Assembly: GCA_024398785.1 (NCBI GenBank)
Contig: JAKSIO010000001.1
Span: 1 to 64,000, forward strand
Reading direction: 5' to 3'
From: Bacteroidaceae bacterium
GTDB lineage: Bacteria > Bacteroidota > Bacteroidia > Bacteroidales > Bacteroidaceae
Length of the DNA: 64,000 nucleotides
Positions 43,157-52,433 of the stretch are shown here, one piece after another. Numbering within the stretch: position 1 is the stretch's first letter; the number at the start of each line of letters is the position of its first letter. The position numbers were made by a program, and so were the translations under genes. The notes below the pieces were generated by a model. That model did no database searches. It saw only the letters and a list, made by a program, of their open reading frames with translations, and was not told where the DNA came from.

Positions 43157-45691
43157 ATGAAAACAAAAGCCTTGATTGTCGCATGCACGTTATGTGTATG
43201 TTCTTTTGCCACTGCCAGTGTGCAGAATCTGCAATTGAATGATCTGGAGTATTTTGAAACCAGAGGAGTTAATGTACTGGTTTACAGCAACACTTTCTCC
43301 GGTGGCTTCAACGATGAGAAAAATTCCGGAATAGAGATAATACACCACGGTGTCCGTACAGTTCAGGGCGGTGCGGTACGTCTTAGCAATACACCGGAGC
43401 AGTGGGATCTTGTCCCTGAAACGCCATCACGTGTGGTAAACAAAGAAAACGGCAGCATAGAGGTAAGTCTGCGCTATAAGGATTACGATTTTGATTCACG
43501 TCTTGTAGTTACTGCAAACGGAGACAATTTTGACATCGAGGTTTGGCTTGACAAGCCGCTTCCCAAAGAACTGGAAGGCGATGCCGGATTCAATCTGGAG
43601 TTTCTTCCGTCCCAGTACTGGAATAAGGTTTACAAAATGGACGGACGCTACAACCGTTTCCCGCGTTATGCAGTGAGTAGGACTGTTGCCCGGCCCAACA
43701 GCGAAAAGATAAAGCAGTACAAGGGTTACAGGACATATGACGACCGTGGGACAGACCAGTTTGTAGATCCTGTACCTATGGAGCAGGGCAGATGCATAAT
43801 AATGGCTCCCGATGATGCCGAACGTATGATAACCGTCAGATCCGATGATGCGGACCTGATGCTTTTTGACGGCCGTATGCTTGCCCAGAACGGATGGTTT
43901 GTTCTGCGCAGCCTTCTGCCTGCAGGAAAGACCGGAAAAGTTCTGACATGGAACATAAAACCCGGCACAATCAAAGGATGGATACGTGAACCCAATATAG
44001 GTTTCTCCCAGGTGGGTTATCTGCCAGACCAGCCAAAGGTGGCAGTCATAGAACTTGACAAAAATGACAAGCCGCTTAAGAAGGCATCGGTCTGGAGAAT
44101 CAATGATGACGGTAGTGAAACCAAGTGTTTTGAGGGCAAAACCCAGGTATGGGGGGCCTACTACAAGTACAATTATGTCAAGTTTGACTTCAGTGCAGTG
44201 CAGGAACAGGGCGTGCATTATATAAAATACGGCAATACCAGGACGGTCAATTTCCTGATTGACAGCAGTGTGTATGACCAGATTACAGATGCCACAAGCG
44301 ATGTGTGGATTCCTATCCACATGAATCACATGACGGTGAACGAAGGTTACCGCATATGGCACGGTGAGCCTTTCAAGGAGGGTTACCTTCAGGCTCCTGC
44401 TCCGACTGACCATTTTGACCTGCATTCCCAGGGAGCAACTACAGATACCAGGTATCAGGCTCTGGAACTGATTCCAGGACTTAACGTAGGCGGTTATTTC
44501 GACGCAGGTGACTTTGATATAGAAACAGGTTCCAATATCAGTGTGGTACAGAATATGGTCACTATCTGGGAACGTTTCAAGCCCATGCGTGACGAGACAT
44601 TCGTAAGTGAGGAGCAACGCTACGTTGATCTGCACCGCCCAGACGGAATACCTGACATGCTGCAGTTCATACGCCACGGCGTGCTGAACCTTGTGGCACA
44701 GGCGGAGAACATTGGGCACATGGCACAGACCCTGTCCAATTCAGTTCTTGACAATTACCATCATTTGGGCGATGCCGCCGCCATCACAGACGGTCTGCAT
44801 TATGATCCGTCATTGAAACCGTATGAAAAATCGGCCGATGGAAAATCCAGCGGAACGCCTGACGATATGTGGGCCTTCACAAGCCGTGACGCAAGTCTTG
44901 ATTTCCGTGCCGCCACAATGTTTGCCGCTGCCAGCCGCGTACTGCGCGGATTTGATGACGGACTTGCAGAGCGTGCTCTGACACAGTCAAAGCGTCTTAT
45001 GGCAGAGGCTACAGAGATTATGGCTAACTCCAGGCAGAACAGCCGTTCCCGCGGTAACGGCAACAACATGGCTACAAACCTGCAGTTGTATGTGTCAACC
45101 GGGGAAAAGAGTTATCTTGATGAGTTCACCCGGCAGATATGGCCGGCTCTGGAGCGCAGTGCCAATTCGGCCATAGGTACCGCCATGGATGCAATACCGT
45201 ATATGGACAACGCATACAAGGAAAAACTGATACCGTATGTTGAGAAGTACAGAGAGTATCTTGAAAGCGTTTCAAAGCAGAACCCGTACGGTGTGCCTAT
45301 AGGAACCGGCAACTGGGCAGGAAGCGGCAACGTGGTATCGTTCGGTACAACGGCTGCATTCGCTGCAATATATTTCCCCGAAATAATTGACAGGAGTTAT
45401 GCATATAATGCCATGGCATACATGTTCGGATGTCACCCGTACCACAACTACTCTCTGGTGGCAACGGTTGGCGCAACAAGGCCAAAAGCAGTATTCTATG
45501 GCAACAACCGTGCCGATTTCTCTTTCATTCCGGGTAATGTGGCTCCGGGTGTGCTGTTCCGCAAACCTGACCACTTTGAGAACTTTGACGACTGGCCATT
45601 CCTGTGGGGACAGAACGAAGGGACAATAGCAGGCAACACCAGCTACCTTATTTTCGGCCAGGCCTTCAAGAATCTTGTAGGCAGCAAATGA
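43157..45691 (+). CDS. Secreted glycoside hydrolase family 9 (endo-glucanase type)
   Basis: An 844-residue protein with a signal peptide ending near FATAS. After a beta-rich N-terminal region (to about 270), the CelD-type Ig domain begins at SQVGYLPDQPKVAV. The (alpha/alpha)6 domain has GGYFDAGDFDIETGSN, with the paired catalytic-site Asp, then MFGCHPYHNYSL and the end ENEGTIAGNTSYLIF, which holds the acid Glu. It probably cleaves beta-1,4-glucan or mixed-linkage glucan. A partial copy of its 3' end follows. Confidence 0.9.
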   Translation: MKTKALIVACTLCVCSFATASVQNLQLNDLEYFETRGVNVLVYSNTFSGGFNDEKNSGIEIIHHGVRTVQGGAVRLSNTPEQWDLVPETPSRVVNKENGSIEVSLRYKDYDFDSRLVVTANGDNFDIEVWLDKPLPKELEGDAGFNLEFLPSQYWNKVYKMDGRYNRFPRYAVSRTVARPNSEKIKQYKGYRTYDDRGTDQFVDPVPMEQGRCIIMAPDDAERMITVRSDDADLMLFDGRMLAQNGWFVLRSLLPAGKTGKVLTWNIKPGTIKGWIREPNIGFSQVGYLPDQPKVAVIELDKNDKPLKKASVWRINDDGSETKCFEGKTQVWGAYYKYNYVKFDFSAVQEQGVHYIKYGNTRTVNFLIDSSVYDQITDATSDVWIPIHMNHMTVNEGYRIWHGEPFKEGYLQAPAPTDHFDLHSQGATTDTRYQALELIPGLNVGGYFDAGDFDIETGSNISVVQNMVTIWERFKPMRDETFVSEEQRYVDLHRPDGIPDMLQFIRHGVLNLVAQAENIGHMAQTLSNSVLDNYHHLGDAAAITDGLHYDPSLKPYEKSADGKSSGTPDDMWAFTSRDASLDFRAATMFAAASRVLRGFDDGLAERALTQSKRLMAEATEIMANSRQNSRSRGNGNNMATNLQLYVSTGEKSYLDEFTRQIWPALERSANSAIGTAMDAIPYMDNAYKEKLIPYVEKYREYLESVSKQNPYGVPIGTGNWAGSGNVVSFGTTAAFAAIYFPEIIDRSYAYNAMAYMFGCHPYHNYSLVATVGATRPKAVFYGNNRADFSFIPGNVAPGVLFRKPDHFENFDDWPFLWGQNEGTIAGNTSYLIFGQAFKNLVGSK

Positions 45692-45993
45692 ACAACTTTT
45701 ATTCAAGGTTTTACTTAATCTATAAGGCGGCAGGCTGGCTGTTCGGCTGTCACCCTTACCATAACTATTCTCTGGTAGCAGCGGTGGGGGCAGCACGTCC
45801 AAAACAGGTGTTCTACGGCAGTAACCGTGCAGATTTCTCCGTAATTCCGGGCAATGTGGCTCCGGGCATACTTCTGCACCGTCCGGACCACTTTGAGAAC
45901 ATGGATGACTGGCCTTTCTTCTGGGCTGAGAACGAAGGAACCATTGTAAGCAATACATCGTATTTGATATTTGCAAAAGTGTTGGATAAATGA
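45688..45993 (+). pseudogene. Duplicated C-terminal fragment of a GH9 gene
   Basis: A 101-codon frame beginning at an ATG that overlaps the GH9 stop. After about 17 unrelated residues it reads FGCHPYHNYSLVAAVGAARP and continues to ENEGTIVSNTSYLIF, parallel to the last 85 residues of the preceding enzyme but clearly diverged. It lacks most of the catalytic barrel and any signal peptide, so it cannot be a working hydrolase. It probably remains from a tandem paralogue removed by recombination. Its stop overlaps the next gene start. Confidence 0.8.
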
Positions 45994-46664
45994 AAAGTAA
46001 GAATGGAATAATCAATTCAAGCTACAGTTTTCTGCAACTTGCACTCACTGTTGTCTTTACTGTTGCGCTGCTGTTGAGCAACATTATTGTAAACAAGCAA
46101 ATCAGTCTGCCGCTGGGACAGGTTACAGTAGGCTCTGTTATACTTTTCCCGCTGACTTATGTGCTGTCAGACGTGTTTTCAGAAGTGTATGGGTATCGCT
46201 GGAGCCGTGTTACATGCTATATTGCATTTGCCATGAACATATTTATGGTACTGGTGTGTGAACTCACGCTTGCGTGGCCCTATCCCGACTCTTTTACCAA
46301 CCAGACCGCATTCCAGGCAGTTCTTGGCAGCACCCCCAGAATAACTGCGGCATCGCTTATTGCATTTGTGGCAGGCGATTTTGTCAACGACCGTGTTTTT
46401 GAGAGAATGAAAAGGTTACATCCCGATACCTCCCGTTTTGCATGGAGGGCAATTGTCTCCAGTTGCGTGGGAGAGCTGTCAGACTGCTTTGTATTCCTGC
46501 CGCTTGCATTTATCGGTACGCTTTCCGCCAAGACTTTGGTTGGTATAGGTCTGGCACAGGTCTCTGCCAAAATACTGATAGAGGCATTTTTGCTGCCGCT
46601 TACCATCTTTGTTGCCAAAATTGTCCGCAAAGATGAAATGCGCCGCCAAATAACAGATATTTGA
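45990..46664 (+). CDS. Queuosine precursor transporter (YhhQ/VUT family)
   Basis: A 224-residue integral membrane protein with about six hydrophobic segments. The family features are NIIVNKQISLPLG, FPLTYVLSDVFSEVYGYR (conserved D-V-x-x-E-x-Y-G) and GELSDCFVFL. It imports preQ0/preQ1 or related bases for tRNA queuosine modification. It overlaps the GH9 remnant by 4 bp, so it may now be translated from the GH9 transcript. It converges with the ABC transporter genes across a palindromic repeat. Confidence 0.9.
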   Translation: MKSKNGIINSSYSFLQLALTVVFTVALLLSNIIVNKQISLPLGQVTVGSVILFPLTYVLSDVFSEVYGYRWSRVTCYIAFAMNIFMVLVCELTLAWPYPDSFTNQTAFQAVLGSTPRITAASLIAFVAGDFVNDRVFERMKRLHPDTSRFAWRAIVSSCVGELSDCFVFLPLAFIGTLSAKTLVGIGLAQVSAKILIEAFLLPLTIFVAKIVRKDEMRRQITDI

Positions 46665-46684
46665 AAACAGTAACCTTGACCTGT

Positions 46685-46707
46685 AAACAGGGGACAGGTC
46701 CCTGTTC
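46685..46707 (+). repeat. 23-bp palindromic repeat, copy 5
   Basis: Same as the copies at 26-31 kb with one changed base at the left end. It sits between convergent genes, as copy 1 does. Confidence 0.85.
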
Positions 46708-46715
46708 ACACCTGC

Positions 46716-47807
46716 CTATTTTTTTATTTTCAGTATTATTTCACGGTTGTCCCCGTTCTGCTCCTCTTTGATTTCCGTACAGTAGCCGCGTACCAGCGTG
46801 GATGAGATGTCATCAACGTCCGGTCCGTCAAATATGGATGCGGTGCAGTTTTCCTGTATTATGGTCATGTTGAGCGTATAGTCAAGTTCACTGTATTCGA
46901 CACTTATGTGTATAGGCCCGGTGAAAGGCAGAATGCCATGCAGCATTTCTTCAACAAGAAGCTGGGCTCTGTTAAGGCAACTTTGCGGAAGTGCGTACTT
47001 CTGACAGAAATTTTCAAGACTTGAATTCATTCCATACAAGTCAAAATCTCTGTTTCTGATATTGAAATCAAGACTTCTGATTCTTTGGATGAACGCTTTG
47101 GTTTCTGGTTTGGCGGGATGGTCAAAAATCTGACTTGGAGAACCTTCTTCGTAGATTACGCCGTCATACATAAAGAATATGCGGGTGCTGACATCGCGCG
47201 CAAAATTCATCTCGTGTGTGACTATGGCCATTGTCATTCCCTGTTTGGCCAATTGGCGTATTACCGCCAGAACTTCGCTCACCATAGTGGGATCGAGTGC
47301 AGATGTGGGTTCGTCAAACAGAATGATATCCGGTTTCATGGAGAGGCAGCGGGCTATTGCTACTCTCTGCTTCTGGCCTCCGGACAGTTCTGCCGGCATG
47401 GCATTTGCTTTTTCTGCCAGACCAACCATACGCAACAGTTCCATGGCCTGCTCCTGTGCCTGTGCTTTTGGCACTCCAAGCAGTCTGACAGGCCCTACGG
47501 AAACATTCTCCAATATGGACAGGTGGTTGAACAGATTGAAGTTCTGGAAAACCATGCCCATCTTGCGGCGCAGCAGACTTACATCGGTATTACGGTCAAG
47601 TATGTCAACGCCGTCAATCTCAATCTGTCCTGCAGTAGCTTCTTCCAGATGGTTCAGACAACGTAAGAATGTACTTTTGCCGGTTCCTGACGGACCTATT
47701 ATGGAGATAACCTCTCCTTTATTTATCTGGCAGTTCACATCGCGGAGCACTCTGAACGGTTCTCCGTTATTTATATATTCTTTTGCAAGATGCCTGACTG
47801 TTATCAT
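46716..47807 (-). CDS. Amino-acid ABC transporter ATPase with extra C-terminal domain
   Basis: About 363 residues from [18 protein letters not shown]. The GlnQ-type ATPase covers about 1-240: Walker [11 protein letters not shown], signature [15 protein letters not shown], Walker [14 protein letters not shown] and H-loop VTHEM. A further about 120 residues have a helix with [12 protein letters not shown] then beta strands ([17 protein letters not shown]), similar in order to the anti-sigma/histidine-kinase ATPase fold. It may regulate the transporter; this is inference. It pairs with the substrate-binding/permease fusion encoded just upstream. Confidence 0.85.
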   Translation of the reverse strand: MITVRHLAKEYINNGEPFRVLRDVNCQINKGEVISIIGPSGTGKSTFLRCLNHLEEATAGQIEIDGVDILDRNTDVSLLRRKMGMVFQNFNLFNHLSILENVSVGPVRLLGVPKAQAQEQAMELLRMVGLAEKANAMPAELSGGQKQRVAIARCLSMKPDIILFDEPTSALDPTMVSEVLAVIRQLAKQGMTMAIVTHEMNFARDVSTRIFFMYDGVIYEEGSPSQIFDHPAKPETKAFIQRIRSLDFNIRNRDFDLYGMNSSLENFCQKYALPQSCLNRAQLLVEEMLHGILPFTGPIHISVEYSELDYTLNMTIIQENCTASIFDGPDVDDISSTLVRGYCTEIKEEQNGDNREIILKIKK

Positions 47808-47808
47808 A

Positions 47809-49275
47809 CTACTTGATGCGTTTTGATATCCTGTCCAGACCTTTTCCCAACAACCAGGCAAGCAGGAAGTAAATGATTGATACTATTATCAGCGGGAAGA
47901 ATGCGTCAAATGTCCTTGAGCGGATTATGTCACTGGCTTTGGCCAGATCCTGTATGGCAATATAGCCTACAACCGATGTGTTCTTGACAAGTGTCAGGAT
48001 TTCAGTCTTGAGAACCGGAATCATCTGTTTCAAAGCCTGCGGTGCGACAAAAAGAAAGAAGGTCTGGGTTCTGCTGAAACCCATTGCAAGTCCGGCCTCG
48101 GTCTGCCCTTTGTCCACACCCGTTATGCCTGAGCGGAACACTTCGCTTACGTATGCACCGAAGTTGATTGAAAATGCTATAATGGCTACCGTTCTGGCTG
48201 ATATGCGGGACTGTGCAAAGACAATATAGAACATTACCATTATGAATACCAGAATGGGCACTCCCTGCATTATGTCTATGAATGCTTTTGCACTTTTCCA
48301 TGCCATTCTCTTTTTTGACATTCTCATTAAGCAGAGCGGTATTCCCAAAATGATTCCTATGACGATGGAACTGAAAGATATTACCAGTGTTTCCCAGAAA
48401 CCGCCGGTAATCAGTTTCCAACGGTCCTCAACAATCAGGTTGGAACGGAAACTGTCCGATATGGTTGTTATGAACCCGCGTTTAATCTTTTCACTGGTAT
48501 AGTCTCTTCCAAAACAGGCGGTTCTGCTTGTATAATATATATCGGAGAAAAGCATTTTTTCCGCTCTTTCACTTGTGACAAAGAGAAAACTGGATATAAT
48601 GTCAATTTTCCCGGAAACAAGTGCCGCGCTCAATGCATTGAAATCGTAGCAGACAATTTCAACAGGTCTTCCTATCTTGCAGGCGAATCTTTCAATGATT
48701 TCTATTTCCAAACCGGCATAACCGTCACCGCTGATGAACTCTATCGGGAAGTTATTGGAGATTCCCACCTTTATGGGTTTTCCTTCAACTGGCGTGTCAA
48801 AATGAGGCATCTTTGCATATAACGCACTGTCTGTCATCCATCTTGAATGAATCTGTGCAAAGACGCCGTTGCTTTTTATTTCTGACAGGAATGAGTTGAA
48901 CTGGCTGCACAGTTCCGTAAGATCTTTTCTGAATCCGAAAGCAACATCTCCGCCTTCTCCCAAATTCTTGCTGAATTCAACCTTTATGCCCCGTTGTTTG
49001 ATATTGGCTCCAATACATGCAGTGCTGTCTTCTATGGCAAAATCGGCATTACCAGCTTCCAGAGCTGCCAGAATTTCTGACGGAGAATTAAGGCGCATCA
49101 GGTTCAGATCTCCGCGTTTTGACAGTTCGATATCCTGCATGGAGCCATTGAGTACGGCTATCTTATAGCCTACAAGGTCATCGTAATCCTTGATTTCGCG
49201 TTTACCATCCATGGTGTTCCTGCCGGAGCAGGATGCCAGAACAGCGAGCAGAAGTATCAGTATTTTGAATTTCAT
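47809..49275 (-). CDS. Amino-acid ABC transporter substrate-binding/permease fusion
   Basis: About 488 residues from [18 protein letters not shown], a lipoprotein-like start chosen over a 51-codon extension. Two type-3 solute-binding segments follow (about 30-150 and 155-260, the second starting [15 protein letters not shown]), then a permease domain with about five transmembrane helices and the His/Glu/Gln-type motif [13 protein letters not shown] plus [14 protein letters not shown] (EAA loop). It imports a polar amino acid or similar solute. The ATPase gene starts almost at its stop. Fusing binding protein to permease is seen in some anaerobes. Confidence 0.88.
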   Translation of the reverse strand: MKFKILILLLAVLASCSGRNTMDGKREIKDYDDLVGYKIAVLNGSMQDIELSKRGDLNLMRLNSPSEILAALEAGNADFAIEDSTACIGANIKQRGIKVEFSKNLGEGGDVAFGFRKDLTELCSQFNSFLSEIKSNGVFAQIHSRWMTDSALYAKMPHFDTPVEGKPIKVGISNNFPIEFISGDGYAGLEIEIIERFACKIGRPVEIVCYDFNALSAALVSGKIDIISSFLFVTSERAEKMLFSDIYYTSRTACFGRDYTSEKIKRGFITTISDSFRSNLIVEDRWKLITGGFWETLVISFSSIVIGIILGIPLCLMRMSKKRMAWKSAKAFIDIMQGVPILVFIMVMFYIVFAQSRISARTVAIIAFSINFGAYVSEVFRSGITGVDKGQTEAGLAMGFSRTQTFFLFVAPQALKQMIPVLKTEILTLVKNTSVVGYIAIQDLAKASDIIRSRTFDAFFPLIIVSIIYFLLAWLLGKGLDRISKRIK

Positions 49276-49280
49276 TATAT

Positions 49281-49288
49281 GCAAATAT
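49281..49288 (-). promoter_or_regulatory. -7 promoter box close to the ABC fusion gene start
   Basis: TATATTTG on the minus strand lies only 5 bp before the ATG at 49275, so the transcript would start at or near the start codon (leaderless). Confidence 0.4.
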
Positions 49289-49290
49289 AT

Positions 49291-49328
49291 AAAAAAATAG
49301 GGTTGCATGCATGCAACCCTATTTTTTT
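49291..49328. terminator. Perfect 38-bp palindromic terminator
   Basis: Two 19-base arms, AAAAAAATAGGGTTGCATG and its exact complement, with A and T tails on both sides. It lies 18 bp after the stop of the CofE-like gene (minus strand) and just before the ABC operon promoter. Confidence 0.85.
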
Positions 49329-49345
49329 TATGCGGTACCTGTACG

Positions 49346-50548
49346 TTAATCGTTGGTGTAGTTGTCAAAGTAACCCTGAACCAGTACAATAGGCGTACCC
49401 TTGTCTCCTGAACCTGATGTAAGGTCACAGAGTGAACCGATAAGGTCTGTCAGCTGGCGTGGAGTTGTTCCTTCCGATGCCATCTTGCCTACAAGGTTGG
49501 ACTGTTTTGACTTGATGCTTTCTTTGATGGCGTTGCGCAACTCTTCACCACGCAGATCCTTGAAATCGTTGTCTGCAAGATATTTCAGTTTAAGTTCGTT
49601 AGGAACACCAATCAGACCGTTTGTGAATGCCGGTGAAACGACCGGATCAGCAAGTTCCCAGATTTTGCCCTGGGGATCTTTGAATGCGCCGTCACCATAT
49701 ACCATAACCTCAATATTTTTGCCTGTAGCGTCAAAGAGACGTTTGCTGATGTCTTCAACAAGCGGCTGGCAGAAATGCGGGAACAGTTTGACTGTATTTT
49801 CTGTGGCTTTGTTTGAACCCAGAAGACCGTATTTTTCATTATAGCCCGATCCGTTGACAGATGCGCTCATAATGTCATCAAGACCAAGGACAACCTTGGC
49901 ACCTGAATCACTCAAAATGCGCTTTGTACGGCGGCGTGTGTGAATGTCGCAGGTAATTACTTTGTCTGTGTAGTCCAGAATTGCCTTTGGCTGGTTTGCA
50001 AAGATGATTTCAACATCTGCACCTTCACCGCGAATTATGTCTGAATAGTATGCTACATAATCTACACCTGTAAATTCGTGTACGTTTACGCCGAACAGTT
50101 CACGGTAGCGCTCAAGTGTAAGAACGTCTGAATATGGGTTGATGCCGGCGGCATCGATTTTATCAAGAGACACAAGCTGGTTGCCAACCTCGTCAGACGG
50201 GTAGCTGAGCATCAAAACAACTTTCTTTACGCCGCGGGCAATACCCTTGAGGCAGATAGCAAAACGGTTGCGTGACAGAATAGGGAACATAACGCCTACA
50301 CAGTCACCGCCGGTACGCTGTTTGACATCGGCTGCAATATCGTCAACGCTTGCGTAATTGCCTTGTGAACGGGCTACTACAGATTCTGTGATGGCAACTA
50401 CATCGCGGTCTCTCAGTGAGAAACCTTCGTCTTTTGCTGCCAGAATCACGCTTTCTGTTACAATTTGAGCTAAATCATCGCCCTGTTTGATAATAGGGCA
50501 ACGGATGCCGCGTGAAACGGTTCCGACTCTTCTGTTCTGATTCTCCAT
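49346..50548 (-). CDS. CofE-like coenzyme F420-0:L-glutamate ligase homologue
   Basis: A 400-residue protein with the CofE/FbiB-N core: DRDVVAITESVVARSQGNYA (about 47-66), a central domain with FTGVDYVAYYSDII, CDIHTRRRTKRILSD and VYGDGAFKDPQGKIWELADP, which carries conserved metal-site acids. CofE adds glutamates to coenzyme F420. Bacteroidales are not known to make F420 and no other F420 gene is in the window, so the true substrate is probably a different carboxylate. It is monocistronic with its own promoter and terminator. Confidence 0.82.
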   Translation of the reverse strand: MENQNRRVGTVSRGIRCPIIKQGDDLAQIVTESVILAAKDEGFSLRDRDVVAITESVVARSQGNYASVDDIAADVKQRTGGDCVGVMFPILSRNRFAICLKGIARGVKKVVLMLSYPSDEVGNQLVSLDKIDAAGINPYSDVLTLERYRELFGVNVHEFTGVDYVAYYSDIIRGEGADVEIIFANQPKAILDYTDKVITCDIHTRRRTKRILSDSGAKVVLGLDDIMSASVNGSGYNEKYGLLGSNKATENTVKLFPHFCQPLVEDISKRLFDATGKNIEVMVYGDGAFKDPQGKIWELADPVVSPAFTNGLIGVPNELKLKYLADNDFKDLRGEELRNAIKESIKSKQSNLVGKMASEGTTPRQLTDLIGSLCDLTSGSGDKGTPIVLVQGYFDNYTND

Positions 50549-50568
50549 TGATTTTTAAAATTAACGGA

Positions 50569-50576
50569 CAAAATTA
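50569..50576 (-). promoter_or_regulatory. -7 promoter box for the CofE-like gene
   Basis: TAATTTTG on the minus strand fits TAnnTTTG, 20 bp upstream of the ATG at 50548. Confidence 0.5.
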
Positions 50577-50650
50577 CATATTTTGGAAAAAGTATAGCAC
50601 GTTTTGTTCAAAAACTTTTGTTAAAAATTTTTAGTAGGGAAAAAATATTG

Positions 50651-50658
50651 TATGTTTG
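50651..50658 (+). promoter_or_regulatory. -7 promoter box for malQ
   Basis: TATGTTTG on the plus strand fits TAnnTTTG, 61 bp upstream of the malQ ATG. Confidence 0.45.
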
Positions 50659-50719
50659 CTAAATCAATGAGTAGAAATTCCAGTGCTGGTATTGTGTATA
50701 AGGTGCCGGCATCAAACAT

Positions 50720-52432
50720 ATGAATATTCAAAGAAGAACAGGCGTAGCTGTTCCTGTTTTTTCACTACGCACAAAAGACAGTTTTGGGGTTGGAGAGTTT
50801 AATGACCTGCGTCTTTTGGCTGACTGGTGTGTTGCAACCGGCCAGAATATTATCCAATTGCTTCCCATCAACGATACTACGTTCACACATACATATCAGG
50901 ATTCCTACCCTTATAATGCGGTGTCCAGTTTTGCGTTGCATCCGCTGTACCTTAATCTCCCTTTGATGGGTATTGTGCCCGATGCTGAATATATGGCGCA
51001 GAAAGAGTGCTTTGAAGCATTGGACTCAATAGATTATGAGGCTGTAATGAATGCCAAACGTGACTATATGTTGCGCTATTACAACGGCCAGGGCAAGAAT
51101 CAGTGCCGTACAAAGTCATTCAAAGATTTTGTGGACCGCAATTCCGGATGGTTGAATACCTATGCTTCATTTTGTGAAAAGCGCGATTCAGGATATTCAT
51201 TTGCGGCTCCTGCACAGTTTTACCGTTGGCAACAGTATCATCTTGACAGACAATTGAAAGATGTGGTGGAATATCTGCACAGCAAAGGAGTGATACTCAA
51301 AGGCGACCTTCCCATTGGAGTCAGTGCGGACAGTGTGGATGCAGCTACATTCCCGGAATTGTTCAATATGGACTGCAGTGCCGGTGCTCCTCCTGATATA
51401 TTCTGTACTGATGGTCAGAATTGGGGATTCCCTACCTACAACTGGGATTCTATGGCAAAAGATGGTTACAAATGGTGGAAAGACCGTTTGCACAAAATGA
51501 GTGAGTATTTTGATGCCTTCCGCATTGATCATCTGTTGGGCTTTTTCCGTATATGGGAAATTCCGAATACGTATAGCAGCGGCTTGTTGGGACATTTTAA
51601 TCCCGCATTACCCTTGTCTCCGTCTGAAATGCTTAAGGAATTCGGTTTTGAATTCAAACCAAAGTATCTTACCCCATGTTCTGATGATGTGCGTGAAGTC
51701 CTTTTCCTTGAGGATTCCAAAAGAAAAGGCCGGTATCACCCGCGTATCAATGGTCAGGATACAATATGGTATTCAAAACTGTCCGATGCCCAGAAAAAGG
51801 CATTTGATGATTTGCATAATGATTTCTTTTATGTGCGTCATAATTCATTCTGGAAAAAGAATGCAATGAAAAAACTCCCGCAACTGATTAAATCCACAAA
51901 AATGGTTGTTTGCGGTGAAGATTTGGGTATGATACCAAGTTGTGTTCCTGAGGTTATGCAAGAACTTGGTATATTGTCTCTTGAGATTCAGCGCATGCCC
52001 AAGACACCTGATACGGAGTTTGCCAATCCTGCTTCATATCCTGTAATGAGCGTATGTACCACTTCTACACACGATATGAATCCGTTGAGGGCATGGTGGG
52101 AAGAAGACAGAGAAAATAACAATCCGCATTATTTCTACGATTATCTGCATTGGGAGGGTAATGTTCCCTATTTTGCAGAAGACTGGCTTATCAGGGGTAT
52201 TATCGAACAGCACATGAAAAGTCCGTCTCTCTATAAGATATTCCCAATTCAGGATTATCTGGCATTGAGTCCGCGGTTGCGGCGTACCATACCTCAGGAG
52301 GAACGCATCAATATTCCGGCCAATCCGCGCCATTACTGGCGTTACCGTCTGCATTTGACAATAGAAGATCTATTGGATGATAAAGAGTTTACTCAGCAAA
52401 TGTTGTCTCTAACATCATTATCATGGCAATAG
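50720..52432 (+). CDS. malQ: 4-alpha-glucanotransferase, short form
   Basis: A 570-residue GH77 enzyme. The nucleophile Asp is in YFDAFRIDHLLGFFR, the acid Glu in VVCGEDLGM, and the transition-state Asp in TSTHDMNP. It transfers alpha-1,4-glucan segments between malto-oligosaccharides in starch and glycogen use. It lacks the tandem N-terminal starch-binding (CBM20) domains that lengthen many Bacteroides MalQ proteins. The next gene (GT4) starts 1 bp after its stop. Confidence 0.93.
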   Translation: MNIQRRTGVAVPVFSLRTKDSFGVGEFNDLRLLADWCVATGQNIIQLLPINDTTFTHTYQDSYPYNAVSSFALHPLYLNLPLMGIVPDAEYMAQKECFEALDSIDYEAVMNAKRDYMLRYYNGQGKNQCRTKSFKDFVDRNSGWLNTYASFCEKRDSGYSFAAPAQFYRWQQYHLDRQLKDVVEYLHSKGVILKGDLPIGVSADSVDAATFPELFNMDCSAGAPPDIFCTDGQNWGFPTYNWDSMAKDGYKWWKDRLHKMSEYFDAFRIDHLLGFFRIWEIPNTYSSGLLGHFNPALPLSPSEMLKEFGFEFKPKYLTPCSDDVREVLFLEDSKRKGRYHPRINGQDTIWYSKLSDAQKKAFDDLHNDFFYVRHNSFWKKNAMKKLPQLIKSTKMVVCGEDLGMIPSCVPEVMQELGILSLEIQRMPKTPDTEFANPASYPVMSVCTTSTHDMNPLRAWWEEDRENNNPHYFYDYLHWEGNVPYFAEDWLIRGIIEQHMKSPSLYKIFPIQDYLALSPRLRRTIPQEERINIPANPRHYWRYRLHLTIEDLLDDKEFTQQMLSLTSLSWQ

Positions 52433-52433
52433 T

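Noticed and set aside
43496..44719. 407-codon open frame on the minus strand
   Set aside because: It lies entirely inside the well-supported GH9 gene; the product is rich in Cys, His and Val as expected of an antisense shadow.
45272..46015. 247-codon minus-strand frame across the GH9 remnant
   Set aside because: Shadow of two related GH9 segments; the apparent internal repeat simply reflects their duplication.
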